64,000 nt of DNA from Aquitalea sp. LB_tupeE (GCF_013391415.1 NZ_JACAXB010000010.1:124001-188000); one strand, 5' to 3'; shown: positions 54,601-63,744, numbered from the stretch's first letter. The notes: generated by a model not told the origin, from the sequence alone. Numbers and translations: made by a program.

Positions 54601-54712
54601 GCAACTCCTCCACCGGCAGCCGCGTCCAGGCAAACAGCCCCAGTACCAACAGGGACAACATCAGGACGGTAGCGAAATAGGGATTGCGCACGCTGACGCG
54701 GGTCAACCACAT
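51602..54712 (-). CDS. RND efflux pump inner-membrane subunit (HAE1/AcrB family)
   Basis: The 1036-aa protein is a full-length RND transporter with twelve helices and two large periplasmic loops. The proton-relay aspartates are visible in [13 protein letters not shown] (TM4), and the start [20 protein letters not shown] with [12 protein letters not shown] is standard. It resembles the MdtB/MdtC and MexB-like HAE1 group more than the heavy-metal CusA type. It is coupled to the fusion protein gene upstream; no outer-membrane channel gene is in the cluster, so TolC-type partnership must be in trans. Confidence 0.94.
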   Translation of the reverse strand: MWLTRVSVRNPYFATVLMLSLLVLGLFAWTRLPVEELPDIRFPVAVVSTGYGGASPEVVESEVTRPLEEAINTINGIKHIRSYSFEGSSTIVVEFALTVDPAVAVQDVRDRVGGVQGRFRREIGTPSVSQFNPNDQPLLSITFSSDQVSQRSLTTWLENTLKKRLQMVSGVGEAKVVGGVRRQIRIDVDPYRLESSGLSLQEVADAIRAGNRDFPAGAVSSASNELNVRVSGKLKSPEDFANLVTGYRNGSPIRLSDVASVSDAEAEASSTALIDGKPGVGIDIRAARGANVVDVANGVKQVIDAMQDHMPAGTQVHFTYDKSAEVKKSLANVEATLLEGAALTVLIVFLFLGSWRSTVITGLTLPVALVGTLFALQALGFTLNLMTLMALSLSIGLLIDDAIVVRENIVRHRQLGKSHVQAALDGTNEIGLAVLATTLTVVAVFLPVGFMSGIIGKFFHQFGLTVTVAVLISMLVSFTLDPMLSSIWPDPHQHGDRHRGPLGRMLDWFESSLDKLANRYVGVISWSLAHRKTVLSLAVLLLLGSFMLLPHIGGEFMPRQDKGKFSLSFKTAPGSSLDYTVAKGRELEALLRQLPAVRSIQLTAGSSSFGASKSDGRLVVDLGDKNSRQHSLFSLMQQARAKASRVAGVEVESVEEMGKEGPGGKPVSIGLRGSNLDELDAAASQLMSRLAQVRGVGDLQSSLSDADPAIKLEVRRDAAASLGVDLNKVGSTLSQLLAGDVVSTWEAPDGENYDVLLQVPRSERSNALLDIITVAGRADANGAASMVPLSTVTRLSPGLSPRQIDRVDLLRQVTVTGNIAGRDAGSAFADISKITASLKLPAGVSLAEEGERRDMEESLGYALQALAMGVIFIYMILAAQFRSFTLPLAIMVALPLAFVGVFVALWLSGSTLNMFSVIGIIMLMGLCAKNGILLVDFINQSRREGMVRTDAIIAAGRVRLRPIMMTSLAMIFGMLPMAIGSGEGVETRAPMAFAIIGGMVSSTVLTLLVLPVVYSYLDGVRQCLRRILGAGSPPHA

Positions 54713-54722
54713 GCCATTCCCC

Positions 54723-55835
54723 TTATTTCAGATCAGTCGGCAAGCGCACGGCATCGCCGCTGCGCACACCCAGCAAGGGGGCGGCCAGCAACACCTTGCC
54801 AGGCGACAGACCGGCAACGGCAACCTTGTGTTCGGTCTGCGACCATAACAACAGCTGCACCGGCTGGCGCTGCAAGCGCCCCTTGTCCACCAGCATCACC
54901 CAGGGATGTGCGGGCAAATCCTGCACCGCCTCTTGTGGCAGTACTACCTGCCCGCGCTCCTCATGCAAAACCAGGCCGCCCTTGGCAAACTGCCCGGCCT
55001 TGAGGCGGCCATCCGCATTATTCACCCGGATATAAATCAGAAAACTGCGGGTGCCGCTTTGCGCCACCGGATTGACCCGCACCACGTCCCCCAGTACTTC
55101 ATCCGGCAGGCCTTCCACACTGAAACGCGCTTGCTGGCCCGCCTTGATTTGCCCTATCCACTGCGATGGCACACTGGCACTGAGCTCCAGCACCGATAAA
55201 TCGGCAATGGAAAACAGCCGGGCGTTGCGGGCGGCAATTTCACCGGGATTGATCTTGCGTTCGTACACCACACCGGCAATCGGAGCACGCACCACACTAT
55301 CCGCCTGCTGACGGCGGGCACGCGCCAACTGGCTGGTTTGCGCCTGCAACTCGCCCTGGCGCACGGTGAACTCGCTTTCGGCCTCGTCGTAGGCCAGCTG
55401 GGAGATAAACCCCTTTTGCAAAAGCTCGTGCTGCTTGTCCAGCTTGGTACGTGCCAGTTTCAGCCGCGACTGGTTGGCCGCCAGCTGGGCCTGTTGCTCG
55501 GTCACCGACTGGTCCAGCGATTCGGAGTCCAGCCGGGCCAGCACTTGCCCGGGTTTTACCGTCTCCCCTTCCCGCACCAGTACCTGCTCCACCCTGGCTT
55601 CCACTTCAGCAGCGATACTGCTGCTTTTCAGCGCTGTCAGCGTCCCGGTAAACGGCAAGGTGTCACGCAGCACACCAGTCCGTGCCACCACCACATCGGC
55701 GCGCGACAATGTCCGCACCATGGTCTGCGCGCTTGCGGCAGAAGCCGGCTGGTCAGCCACAGCACCCTCTGGCGCACCATGACACGCGGTCAACCCCATC
55801 AGCAATACGCACCACCCCAAGCTGGCTGACTTCAT
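54723..55835 (-). CDS. RND efflux periplasmic adaptor (membrane fusion lipoprotein)
   Basis: The 370-aa protein begins with a lipoprotein signal (CVLLMGLTACHG, lipobox LTAC at Cys19). It then shows the lipoyl/hairpin/barrel order of membrane fusion proteins: VEARVEQVLVREGETVKPGQ, a coiled hairpin with many Gln and Leu (about 95-175), DSVVRAPIAGVVYERKINPGE and a beta-barrel part. It is ten bases upstream of the pump gene and joins it to an outer-membrane channel. Confidence 0.92.
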   Translation of the reverse strand: MKSASLGWCVLLMGLTACHGAPEGAVADQPASAASAQTMVRTLSRADVVVARTGVLRDTLPFTGTLTALKSSSIAAEVEARVEQVLVREGETVKPGQVLARLDSESLDQSVTEQQAQLAANQSRLKLARTKLDKQHELLQKGFISQLAYDEAESEFTVRQGELQAQTSQLARARRQQADSVVRAPIAGVVYERKINPGEIAARNARLFSIADLSVLELSASVPSQWIGQIKAGQQARFSVEGLPDEVLGDVVRVNPVAQSGTRSFLIYIRVNNADGRLKAGQFAKGGLVLHEERGQVVLPQEAVQDLPAHPWVMLVDKGRLQRQPVQLLLWSQTEHKVAVAGLSPGKVLLAAPLLGVRSGDAVRLPTDLK

Positions 55836-55868
55836 TTCTTATGGTTCCACTGGTTTTACTGGCATTCA

Positions 55869-57116
55869 TTACGGTAACGCCACCCTGGATGGCGTCATGC
55901 CTCTGGGCAGCAACATCCACAGCTTGCCGTTCTGTTTCATCCTGCCTGCATACATGCCGGCCTCACTGCCAAAGCCCCAGAACAAATCGGCCCGTGCCGC
56001 ACCGCGAATGGCATTGCCTGTGTCCTGTGCGTGCACCAGCCTGGCCAGCGGCTGCGCACTGCCAGGCCAGCTGGTGGACAGGAAAACCGGTGTTCCCAAG
56101 GGGATATAGCGCGGGTCCACCGCAATGCTGTAACCACCTGTCAGCGGAACCCCCAGCGCACCAGCCGGGCCGCTGTCGCCACCGGGCAGTGTCTTGAAAA
56201 ACACATAGCTGGGGTTAACGTCGAACAGAGCTTGCTGACGCCCGGGGTTGGCCTTGATCCAGGCCTGGATGCCCTGCATCGAAGCATTGGCCAGCGTCAT
56301 TTCCCCTTTATCCACCAGCCATTTGCCGATGGACTGGTAGTTGTAGCCATTCTGCTCGGCATAACCCAGGTGCAGAAAGCTGCCATCTTCCAGCTGAATG
56401 CGACCCGAACCCTGTACCTGCAGGAAGAACAACTCTACCGGGTCTTCCACCCAGGCCAGCACCGGAGCGCTGGCCACTCCCTTGCCCTGGGCGATTTCCG
56501 CCCGGGTGTAATACGGCAGCAAGCGGTTGCCCGCCAGACGGCCCTTGAGCTTGCCGCTGCGGTTATCCGCCGGGAAATCTGCCGGATGGATTTCAATCTC
56601 TCCACTACCGGCCTGGGCCTTGCCCGGCAGCCATTGCAGGCGGTTTTGCCCGATTTTGCGCGCCACCAGCACGCTATTACCGCGCGCTGCGGGCGGGTAA
56701 TCCATCACCAGCAAGTCGGCGGGCACGCCGTAAACAGGCCATGGCGTGCGCGGACTACGCGTGTGGCTGCCATTGAGCAAGGGTTCGTAATAACCGGTGA
56801 TCAAACCATTGGGATTAACGGCATCCTGCACCGCCCAGGCATTGAAGTGCTGCTCGAAGAACTGGCGCACCTGTCCCTCGTCTTGTTCGGCAATACGGGA
56901 GGCATCGCTACAGACCGGCTGCCAGGCGGACTTGTGCGCCAACACCTTGCAGCTTTGCAACAAGGCTTGCAGGCTATCGCCGGTGCGCTGCTGTTGCCAG
57001 CCAGGCAAGGCTGACGGGCTGAGCGGGCCACTGCCGACAGATGGCGGCGGTGTTGACGTGGTGGAGCAAGCAGCCAGCCAGATGAGCGGCAGCAGTAACA
57101 GCAAGCGTCTGAACAT
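55869..57116 (-). CDS. mltA: Membrane-bound lytic murein transglycosylase A
   Basis: MltA cleaves peptidoglycan glycan strands, leaving 1,6-anhydro ends, while anchored to the outer membrane. From ATG 57116 (415 aa) the protein has a lipoprotein signal (LLLLLPLIWLAACSTTS, lipobox LAAC). The MltA domain (about 110-290) contains GLITGYYEPLL, and the 3D domain near the C-terminus contains DPRYIPLGTPVFL, LVHAQDTGNAIRG and RADLFWGFG with the catalytic aspartates. Upstream extension to 57278 is rejected because it would bury the signal peptide. Confidence 0.94.
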   Translation of the reverse strand: MFRRLLLLLPLIWLAACSTTSTPPPSVGSGPLSPSALPGWQQQRTGDSLQALLQSCKVLAHKSAWQPVCSDASRIAEQDEGQVRQFFEQHFNAWAVQDAVNPNGLITGYYEPLLNGSHTRSPRTPWPVYGVPADLLVMDYPPAARGNSVLVARKIGQNRLQWLPGKAQAGSGEIEIHPADFPADNRSGKLKGRLAGNRLLPYYTRAEIAQGKGVASAPVLAWVEDPVELFFLQVQGSGRIQLEDGSFLHLGYAEQNGYNYQSIGKWLVDKGEMTLANASMQGIQAWIKANPGRQQALFDVNPSYVFFKTLPGGDSGPAGALGVPLTGGYSIAVDPRYIPLGTPVFLSTSWPGSAQPLARLVHAQDTGNAIRGAARADLFWGFGSEAGMYAGRMKQNGKLWMLLPRGMTPSRVALP

Positions 57117-57375
57117 GATTTGCAACATCGAGAAGAGAGTGAGAAAGACCGACATACTGCGCCGGTCGCCCATGTTACCGCGCAGCGAAACAAGCTGCAC
57201 GGACAAGGCCTTGGGACCATCCGTGCCACGGCGGGTTCTGCCGCCTGCGCATTTCATCGAGCTGCAACAAAAATGCAAACAAAGCTGGCTAACATGGCGA
57301 GCACAACATTATTCACTGGCGCGCTACCACAAGCTTGGCCAGGCCATCACTCAGCTTGAAGCAAGGAGATATCCG

Positions 57376-57675
57376 ATGAAACGCCTTTTCGCCCGTTCTG
57401 CCCTGTTGGCTAGCCTGGCCCTGTTCATGGGCTCGCACGCTATCATCGCCCACGCCGAGGACGCCCCGGTCAGCGATGAACAGCTGGCAAGCAACGTCAA
57501 GAACGCGCTGGACAGCGATCCGGAATTGAAAGCCCTGAACCTGCATGTAGTCAGCAAGAAACAGGAAGTCACCATTGACGGCAAGATGACCGATGACCAG
57601 CAAATGTACAAAGCCGGTGTAATTGCCGAAAAAGTACCCGGCGTCAAATTTGTCATCAACAACATGAATATGTAA
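57376..57675 (+). CDS. Secreted BON domain protein
   Basis: The 99-aa product has a signal peptide (MKRLFARSALLASLALFMG with cleavage near AHAEDA, about residue 27) and a single BON domain (about 32-99: DEQLASNVKNALDSDPELKAL, then VTIDGKMTDDQQMYKAGVIA, VPGVKFVINNM). BON domains bind phospholipid or the cell envelope, as in OsmY. AAGGAG precedes the ATG. A terminator follows at 57702. It is divergent from mltA. Confidence 0.9.
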   Translation: MKRLFARSALLASLALFMGSHAIIAHAEDAPVSDEQLASNVKNALDSDPELKALNLHVVSKKQEVTIDGKMTDDQQMYKAGVIAEKVPGVKFVINNMNM

Positions 57676-57701
57676 GCCTCAGGCTGCACCTGCTTGCCGC
57701 G

Positions 57702-57725
57702 CGCCCCCGCCTGTCGGGGGCGTTT
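57702..57725 (+). terminator. Terminator after the BON protein gene
   Basis: CGCCCCCG (57702-57709) pairs with CGGGGGCG (57715-57722) around a 5-base loop, followed by TTT, 27 bases past the stop. Confidence 0.7.
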
Positions 57726-58083
57726 GCATTAATGCAGGCAGAACATGACATTTCCCGTCCTGGCCGCTGATCGCGCAACGATTCTGCCATCCGATTGCCA
57801 ATGAATATGCTGAATCTTCCTGGTGGCTGCTCACTCCCCAGGCATTCCGTACAGTCCTTGCCAGCCCACAGCCGCACCGTGGCCAGCAGTGTCGCCGAAA
57901 TTGAACGGTAATTAAACGAAAATACCCCTGAAAACAGGAAAATTATCGTAAAAACACGCTAACAACTCTCCTCACCCTGAGCCATTGACGCCTGAACAGG
58001 CGGATTTGCACACTCTGCACCGCAAGCACCTTCCCCTGATCCAGCGGAAGGTTTTTTTATCGCCTTCATGCTCAGGAAACATC
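57726..58083 (+). promoter_or_regulatory. Long porin leader and promoter region
   Basis: The 358 bases before the porin hold no gene. An AT-rich promoter-like part (57895-57965) is followed by a small dyad CGCCTG-AA-CAGGCG (57989-58002) and a strong terminator-like hairpin at 58028-58058. The Shine-Dalgarno AGGAA lies about 8 bases before ATG 58084. The layout suggests a structured, possibly regulated 5' leader. Confidence 0.55.
58028..58058 (+). terminator. Terminator-like hairpin inside the porin leader
   Basis: ACCTTCC (58028-58034) pairs with GGAAGGT (58046-58052) and is followed by six further T residues. It sits only 26 bases before the porin start, so it could act as an attenuator or mark the end of a short leader RNA. 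Confidence 0.7.
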
Positions 58084-59202
58084 ATGTCCCACCGTATCTT
58101 GCCCATCACACTATTCACCTTGCTTCCGGCCATCGCCATGGCCGATACCACGCTGTACGGCAGCCTGCGCGTTGGTATCGACAGCATGCAAAGCGTGGAC
58201 ACCCGTTTCAAGCGCAGCACCGGCATTGACGACTTCAGCAGCCGTATCGGCTTCAAGGGGAAGGAAACCCTGGCTGGAGCATTGCAGGTCATCTGGCAGC
58301 TGGAAACCGGCCTGGCCATGGATGGCGTGGCAACCGGCGGCACCGGCAGCGGCACCCTGGCCAACCGCATGAGCTTTGTCGGCCTGCAGGACAGCTGGGG
58401 CAGGCTGCGTGTCGGCTATCTGGATGATGTGCTGACCAGCACCCAGGCAACCGACATCTTTGCCAGCCCGCGCCGCGAAGCCAGCAGCGGCATTGCCTAC
58501 CCGCTGTATGAAGCACGCGATATTTTTGGCAGCAACAACTACGGCGACAGCCGGGCCAAAAACAGCCTGCGCTACGACAGCCCGCGCTGGAAGGGCATGG
58601 AGGCCTCGCTACAGTATGGTGCCGGAGAAAGCCAAAGCGATGGACACAAGTCCGGCGAAACCTGGGGCTTACGCCTGGGATATGCCGATGCCGGCTATTT
58701 CATCAACTACGCAGTCATGACCCGCCTGAATGCCATCAACACCAATAACAGTGCCATCCAGCGCGTGGAACTTGGCTATCGCGGTGATGCACTGCAACTG
58801 GCCGCCACCGTGCAAAAAATCCGCCTGTATGGCAATGCACTGAAGAACAAGAATGGCAGTGATGATTTCGAGATTCCCGGCATCTTGCAGCAAACCGGCA
58901 TTGCCCAGGACGGGGTAAACAAGCTGAGCAGCCAGGTAGTGGCGCTCAGTGCCGGCTATCAGCTGGGCGCCTTCAAACCCATGGCGCTGTACTCACACCG
59001 AGGCCGGGTGTACATGGATGGTCAGCATCTGAATTGGTCAGCCAATCAGTGGGCAGCGGGTGTTGAATACACGCTGAGCAAGCGCAGCCTGCTGCAAGCG
59101 GGTTACGGCGCGGTACGCCAGAATGCCGGGGGACAAAGTGCGCTGACCTGGGCCAAGTCCAGCGCCAGCACCGCGTGGATGATGATGCGGACCGATTTCT
59201 AA
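58084..59202 (+). CDS. Gram-negative porin
   Basis: The 372-aa outer-membrane protein has a signal peptide (MSHRILPITLFTLLPAIAMA, cleavage before DTTLYGS) and the beta-barrel pattern of general bacterial porins. Landmarks are TTLYGSLRVGIDSM, SRIGFKGKETLAGALQVIWQ, NRMSFVGLQDSWGRLRVGY (loop region) and a C-terminal phenylalanine (WMMMRTDF), which serves the Bam machinery. It is related to neisserial/betaproteobacterial porins. A frame starting at 57985 runs through the leader hairpin and is rejected. Pore specificity is not predictable. Confidence 0.93.
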   Translation: MSHRILPITLFTLLPAIAMADTTLYGSLRVGIDSMQSVDTRFKRSTGIDDFSSRIGFKGKETLAGALQVIWQLETGLAMDGVATGGTGSGTLANRMSFVGLQDSWGRLRVGYLDDVLTSTQATDIFASPRREASSGIAYPLYEARDIFGSNNYGDSRAKNSLRYDSPRWKGMEASLQYGAGESQSDGHKSGETWGLRLGYADAGYFINYAVMTRLNAINTNNSAIQRVELGYRGDALQLAATVQKIRLYGNALKNKNGSDDFEIPGILQQTGIAQDGVNKLSSQVVALSAGYQLGAFKPMALYSHRGRVYMDGQHLNWSANQWAAGVEYTLSKRSLLQAGYGAVRQNAGGQSALTWAKSSASTAWMMMRTDF

Positions 59203-59539
59203 GCAAACCGGGGCAGTTTCATCGCGCTGTTGTACACAGGAAACCCCCGCCCACCGGCCCTGTCCGGCATGCCGGCGGGTAGCCGGTGCAAGGTGTCAAG
59301 GGCCTGCCCTGTCTGAGCGATTTGACCTTAGCCAATCGCGCGTTCAGGCGCACCCTGGCCCGGGCTGGGCCTGTCGGGCAGCCGCAGGCCATGCTTGCGG
59401 GGCTGGTCTTGAGGTAAAGGAGGGCTTGACCAGGCAAGCCCTCCTTCCCGTTTACCGCGCGGCAGCGGCATCGTAATCATCCTCCGCATGCGCGGACTCT
59501 GACTCAAAATTTATTCACAGACCCAACGCCAAGCCGGAT
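59203..59539. other. Structured non-coding region between porin and lysA
   Basis: The 337 bases hold no supportable gene. They are GC-rich with several dyads, for example GGCCTG near 59366 with CAGGCC near 59384. A 12-bp perfect stem AAGGAGGGCTTG / CAAGCCCTCCTT (59417-59428 with 59435-59446) follows. That stem may end transcripts from either side, although no T-run follows directly. The region could hide a small RNA or be the decayed end of a former gene. Confidence 0.5.
59417..59446. terminator. Long GC-rich stem, possible terminator between porin and lysA
   Basis: A 12-bp perfect stem with a 6-base loop lies between two converging genes. On the plus strand it is followed by CCCGTTT and on the minus strand by ACCTC, so it is not a textbook intrinsic terminator. 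Confidence 0.45.
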
Positions 59540-60775
59540 TTACACCGTCTCCAGCGCCAGCAGTTCGGCCATGGTTTGGCGGCGACGGATCAGCCTGGCT
59601 TCATCGCCATCCAGCAACACCTCTGGCAACAGCGGGCGGCTGTTGTAATTGGAGGACATGGTAGCGCCATACGCACCGGCATCATGGAACACCAGCCAGT
59701 CGCCTACCGTGGCTGGCGGCAAGTCGCGGCTCTCCACCACGCCGCCTTCCTGCTGGGTAAATACATCACCCGATTCGCACAGCGGACCAGCCACCACGGT
59801 CGGCACCGCGCCGGCCTTTTCGCTGCCATTGCGCTCCAGCACCGAAATGGCGTGGTAACTGCCGTACAAGGACGGGCGCATCAAGTCGTTGAAGCCGGCA
59901 TCCACCAGCACAAAATGGCGGCTGCCCATGTCCTTCACCGCCCGCACCTCGGCCACCAGCGCGCCGGACTCGGCCACCAGGAAGCGACCCGGTTCGATCT
60001 CCAGACGCACCGCGTGGCCCAGCAGCTGTTCCACTTCCTTGCGCGCGCTGTCCCACAGCTGGAAGTAGTGTTCGGTATCAATGCGGCTGTCACCGTCGCG
60101 GTAAGGAATGGACAGGCCGCCGCCAGCGGAGATGGCCTCAATATCCTGTCCCAGGCTGCGCACCAGCTCCACCATGGCACCGCACACCTGTTGCAGATGG
60201 CCATAATCCACCCCGGAGCCAATATGCATGTGGATGCCCACCAGTTTCAGACCGGTTGCGTCAATCACTTGCAGTGCCTGCGGCAGGTCCGCATGCCAGA
60301 TGCCATGCTTGCTGTTTTCACCGCCGGTATTGGTCTTGTGGCTATGGCCATGACCGAAACCGGGGTTGATGCGCAACCATACCCGATGACCGGGGGAGCG
60401 TTCGCCCAGTTGGCGCAGCATGTCGATGCTGCCTGCATTTACCACGATGCGCTCGGCCACCACCTTGTCCAGTGTGGCGCGATCCAGCACGTCAGCAGTA
60501 AACACCACCTCGGAAGGTTCGGCCGTGCTCAGATCGTAACCGGCGACGCGCGCTCTTTCGATTTCCCCCAGCGACACGGCATCCACCATCACGCCCTGCT
60601 CGCGCATCAGACGCAGGATATGGGTATTGGAGTTGGCCTTTTGCGCATAACGAATGACATCAAACTGCTTGAGCTGGGCAATGCGCTCGCGAATGAGCCG
60701 GGCATCATAAACCCATAGCGGAGCGGAAAACTGTTCGGCCAGCGCGGCCAGGCGTGAGGGGGCAAAGGTTTTCAT
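59540..60775 (-). CDS. lysA: Diaminopimelate decarboxylase
   Basis: LysA catalyses the last step of lysine synthesis with PLP. The 411-aa protein has the PLP lysine K46 in IRYAQKANSN, the LRINPGFGHGHSHKTNTGG block, VGIHMHIGSGVDY, a GGGLSIPYRDGD loop and the cross-subunit PLCESGDVF. It resembles E. coli LysA in length and type. It is divergent from a LysR protein that matches the E. coli activator of lysA, so lysine and diaminopimelate control is likely. Confidence 0.96.
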   Translation of the reverse strand: MKTFAPSRLAALAEQFSAPLWVYDARLIRERIAQLKQFDVIRYAQKANSNTHILRLMREQGVMVDAVSLGEIERARVAGYDLSTAEPSEVVFTADVLDRATLDKVVAERIVVNAGSIDMLRQLGERSPGHRVWLRINPGFGHGHSHKTNTGGENSKHGIWHADLPQALQVIDATGLKLVGIHMHIGSGVDYGHLQQVCGAMVELVRSLGQDIEAISAGGGLSIPYRDGDSRIDTEHYFQLWDSARKEVEQLLGHAVRLEIEPGRFLVAESGALVAEVRAVKDMGSRHFVLVDAGFNDLMRPSLYGSYHAISVLERNGSEKAGAVPTVVAGPLCESGDVFTQQEGGVVESRDLPPATVGDWLVFHDAGAYGATMSSNYNSRPLLPEVLLDGDEARLIRRRQTMAELLALETV

Positions 60776-60829
60776 GGCAATCCATTCATGGTTTTCCAGC
60801 AGTGTGAGGCTTGCATGGACAAAAATAAA

Positions 60830-60865
60830 ATATCAATTCATCGCCATGTCTTTCATTTATGATAT
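60830..60865 (+). promoter_or_regulatory. Candidate LysR operator between lysA and lysR
   Basis: ATATCA (60830-60835) and TGATAT (60860-60865) form an inverted pair with 24 bases between them, in the 117-base divergent gap. A TATGAT near 60858 could be the lysR -10. The match to a LysR box is loose, so this is only a candidate. Confidence 0.35.
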
Positions 60866-60892
60866 GAGTCTTCTCTGTCACTACCAGATGCC

Positions 60893-61795
60893 ATGTCCTT
60901 CAACCTGCGCCATGTGGAAATTTTCCACGCCATCATGACCAGCGGCAGCGTGACCGAAGCGGCCACCTTGCTGCATACCTCCCAGCCCACCATCAGCCGG
61001 GAACTGGCCCGGCTGGAGCAACTCAGCGGCCTAGTGCTGTTCGAGCGGGTGCGCGGGCGCTTGCGCCCTACCCTGCAAGCCTTGCAGCTGTTTGAAGAGG
61101 TGCAGCGTTCCTATCTGGGCCTGGAGCGGATAGTCAGCACCGCGCAGGCTTTGCGCCATTTCGATACCGGTCAGCTGTCCATTGCCTGTCTGCCCATGTT
61201 TTCCCAGGCGGTACTACCCACGGTGTGCCAGCGCTTTCTGGCGCGCTATCCCAAGGTAAAGCTGAATATCACGCCGCAGGAATCTCCCTTGCTGGAAGAA
61301 TGGCTGGCCGCCCAGCGCCATGATCTGGGCCTGAGCGAAAGCCATATCCAGCCACCGGGCACCAGCCAGCAGCAGCTGTTCTGCGGTGATGAAGTGGCGG
61401 TACTGCCCGACACCCATCCGCTATGCAGCAAGTCCGTGCTGGAACTGAGCGATTTTGCCGGGCAGCCTTTTATCAGCCTGTCTGCCAACGATATCTATCG
61501 CCAGCAACTGGATATGCTGTTTGCCAATGCCGGGGTCACGCGGCAACTGGTGCTGGAAACCAACAGCGCAGCCTCGGTGTGCTGCATGGTGCGCCAGGGC
61601 ATAGGCATGGCGGTGGTCAATCCGCTGACCGCGCAGGAATATGCCGGCCAGGGTGTTTGTATTCGCCCATTGGCGGTTTCGCTACCGTTCCGGGTTAATC
61701 TGATTCGCCCGCTGCATCGCCCTGCCTCGGCACTGGTGGAACATTTTGCCGACGAATTGTGTGCGGCTATGGCGGTCCGTCAACCATCATCCTGA
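60893..61795 (+). CDS. lysR: LysR, transcriptional activator of lysA
   Basis: The 300-aa regulator closely resembles E. coli LysR throughout: NLRHVEIFHAIMTSGSVTEAA, LLHTSQPTISRELARLEQL, LFERVRGRLRPT, LSIACLPMFSQAVLP, NITPQESPLLEEWLAAQRHDLGL in part and the C-terminal VNPLTAQEYAGQGV. The winged HTH is at residues about 1-60 and the effector domain (diaminopimelate-sensing in E. coli) at about 90-295. Its divergence from lysA reproduces the E. coli layout. Confidence 0.93.
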   Translation: MSFNLRHVEIFHAIMTSGSVTEAATLLHTSQPTISRELARLEQLSGLVLFERVRGRLRPTLQALQLFEEVQRSYLGLERIVSTAQALRHFDTGQLSIACLPMFSQAVLPTVCQRFLARYPKVKLNITPQESPLLEEWLAAQRHDLGLSESHIQPPGTSQQQLFCGDEVAVLPDTHPLCSKSVLELSDFAGQPFISLSANDIYRQQLDMLFANAGVTRQLVLETNSAASVCCMVRQGIGMAVVNPLTAQEYAGQGVCIRPLAVSLPFRVNLIRPLHRPASALVEHFADELCAAMAVRQPSS

Positions 61796-61988
61796 TGATT
61801 TAAAAGTACTTAAAAACACAGACATCAATAATGCTTTGCAAAAAAATGATTATGGCATTAGCCTTTTTCAGCTATACCGCTATCAGGACAGTATATTACT
61901 GAGCTGAAACCGGGCGTCACGCCAAAGCAGAACCATGCCATGCCAAAACTGGCGGATTGGCTGACGCTGTCATTTTCCAGAGAAAACC
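61796..61988 (+). promoter_or_regulatory. AT-rich promoter region of the Aer-like receptor
   Basis: The 193 bases before ATG 61989 contain AT-rich sequence (61800-61900), with TATATTACT near 61890. I looked for a sigma-28 element, as expected for a receptor gene, and found only a weak ACCGCTAT (61877-61884). Confidence 0.35.
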
Positions 61989-63578
61989 ATGCGTAACAAC
62001 CAGCCTGTCACCCAGCACGAGCTGTTTTTGCATCCCAAACGGCCCATCGTCACCAAGACTGATATCAAGGGGCTGATTACCTATGCCAACCGTGCCTTCA
62101 TCGACATCAGCGGTTTTACCGAGGAAGAGCTGATCGGCCAGCCGCACAACGTCGTGCGGCATCCGGATATGCCCGCCGAGGCGTTCGAGGATTTGTGGCG
62201 TACGGTGGAAGCAGGCCACCCCTGGCGCGGCCTGGTGAAGAACCGCAGCAAGCAGGGTGACTTTTACTGGGTGGATGCCTATGTGACGCCGATCCGGGAA
62301 AACGGCCACACAGTGGGCTACATGTCGGTACGCAGCGCACCGGACAAGCAGCAATGCCAGCAGGCCGACCAGTTGTACGCCGAGATTCGCGCCAGGCGCA
62401 GCGCCTTCCCGGTCACCCGACATCACAGCGGGATCTCCATGCAGCGCCTGCTGTTGCTGGCCATGCTGCCACCGGTACTGGCGCTGCTGGCCCAATTCAT
62501 CCTGCCGGACAGCATCGTCCACGACATTCTCAATGCTGGCAGCATCATCTGGCTGATTGCGACTGGACTGGTCATTTACCAGAGCATTGCCACACCATTG
62601 GCGCAAGCCAAGCAAGGACTGGGCAGGCTGGCCGAAGGCAACTTCAAGGAGCCGATTACACAATCTGGCTGCCAGGACATGCGCCAGATGATGGAAATGC
62701 TGGAAACCATGCGCATCAATACCCGTGCGGTGCTGGCCGATGTGGTGTCCGGCGCGCATGACATCAGCCAGGCGGCAACCGCTACGCATACCGAAGCCTC
62801 CCATCTGGAAAAACGCGGCGAACACGCACTGGAAGGCATCACCCGTGTTGCCGCCGCACTGGAACAGCTATCCGTATCGGTGAATGAAATCTCCCTCACC
62901 ACTCAGGCCGGCAAAGGCCATGCCAGTGCCGCCACCCAGCTGGCGGATCAGGGTGAAGACAAAATGCGGGAAACCAGCCAGGCCACCCGGCAGGTGATGG
63001 GTGAGTTCGAACATACCCGCGATGCCATTCTGGTACTGGAAAAGTCGGCAGAAGAAATCGGCTCGGTCACCTCGGTCATCAAGGAAATTGCCAACCAGAC
63101 CAACCTGCTGGCACTGAACGCCGCCATCGAAGCGGCCCGCGCCGGCGAACAAGGCCGCGGCTTTGCCGTGGTGGCCGATGAAGTACGCAAGCTGGCAGAG
63201 CGCACTGCCGGCAATACCCTGGAAATCGAGCAGTCCATCAATGTGTTGCACGAACGCACCCGCCAGGTATTGCAAAACGTCCAGCAGGCCCTGAACAAAG
63301 TGGAAGGGGTGGAAAGTGCCATCAGTATCGCCAGCGAAAGCCTGGAAGCCATCCGCGAGGCCAATCAGGGCGTGTCGGCCTCTGCGGCCAATGTAGCCGA
63401 GATGTTGCAGCAGCAATCCTCGGCCTCCACCGAAGTGGCACAGAACATGGAAACCATGAGTGTGCTGACCGAGCAGAACAGTCACAGTATTGCCACCACC
63501 CGCGAGGTCGCCCAGCAACTGCACACCACCGCGCACGATCTGAAGCGACTGGTCAGCCACTTCGAACGTCATCTCTGA
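61989..63578 (+). CDS. Aerotaxis-type methyl-accepting chemotaxis protein (PAS, Aer-like)
   Basis: The 529-aa receptor has an N-terminal PAS domain of Aer type (about 20-120), with [32 protein letters not shown] and YMSVRSAP. Two close hydrophobic segments follow (about 145-200) and anchor it without a periplasmic domain. A HAMP-like region (to about 250) leads to the signalling domain with [20 protein letters not shown] at the tip. Aer senses energy or redox state through FAD bound by PAS. Three bases of spacing within the tip (EIANQTN) match active receptors. No CheA or CheY is adjacent. Confidence 0.9.
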   Translation: MRNNQPVTQHELFLHPKRPIVTKTDIKGLITYANRAFIDISGFTEEELIGQPHNVVRHPDMPAEAFEDLWRTVEAGHPWRGLVKNRSKQGDFYWVDAYVTPIRENGHTVGYMSVRSAPDKQQCQQADQLYAEIRARRSAFPVTRHHSGISMQRLLLLAMLPPVLALLAQFILPDSIVHDILNAGSIIWLIATGLVIYQSIATPLAQAKQGLGRLAEGNFKEPITQSGCQDMRQMMEMLETMRINTRAVLADVVSGAHDISQAATATHTEASHLEKRGEHALEGITRVAAALEQLSVSVNEISLTTQAGKGHASAATQLADQGEDKMRETSQATRQVMGEFEHTRDAILVLEKSAEEIGSVTSVIKEIANQTNLLALNAAIEAARAGEQGRGFAVVADEVRKLAERTAGNTLEIEQSINVLHERTRQVLQNVQQALNKVEGVESAISIASESLEAIREANQGVSASAANVAEMLQQQSSASTEVAQNMETMSVLTEQNSHSIATTREVAQQLHTTAHDLKRLVSHFERHL

Positions 63579-63611
63579 GCCGGAAGGCATCACCGCGAAC
63601 CCTGGCGCTTT

Positions 63612-63620
63612 TGCTACAAT
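63612..63620 (+). promoter_or_regulatory. Extended -10 promoter upstream of the DctB-like gene
   Basis: TGC immediately before TACAAT (63615-63620) forms an extended -10. No -35 is visible. A transcript would start near 63627 and at once form the two hairpins described next. Confidence 0.5.
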
Positions 63621-63626
63621 AGCTCC

Positions 63627-63690
63627 TGCCCCGTCAACTGGGGCATCACTAATCTGAACAAGGCGGCCCTGGGCCGCCTTGCTGTGTTTT
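63627..63690 (+). terminator. Two tandem hairpins, terminator or attenuator, before the DctB-like gene
   Basis: TGCCCC-GTCAACT-GGGGCA (63627-63645) is followed by AAGGCGGCC / GGCCGCCTT (63660-63680), then GCTGTGTTTT. The second hairpin can terminate the Aer-like transcript. Together with the extended -10 just upstream, the pair could also be a short regulatory RNA. Confidence 0.6.
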
Positions 63691-63744
63691 ACGGCCAGCC
63701 AGACCGCCAGCCGGGCAACTTTCGACCTCAGGATTGGATTTCGC

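Noticed and set aside
57985-58083. Upstream extension of the porin to 57985
   Set aside because: It would translate through the terminator-like hairpin and place 33 residues before a clear signal peptide.
59219-59437. 72-aa minus-strand frame between porin and lysA
   Set aside because: It has no ribosome site or recognisable domain and passes through the strong stem at 59417-59446.
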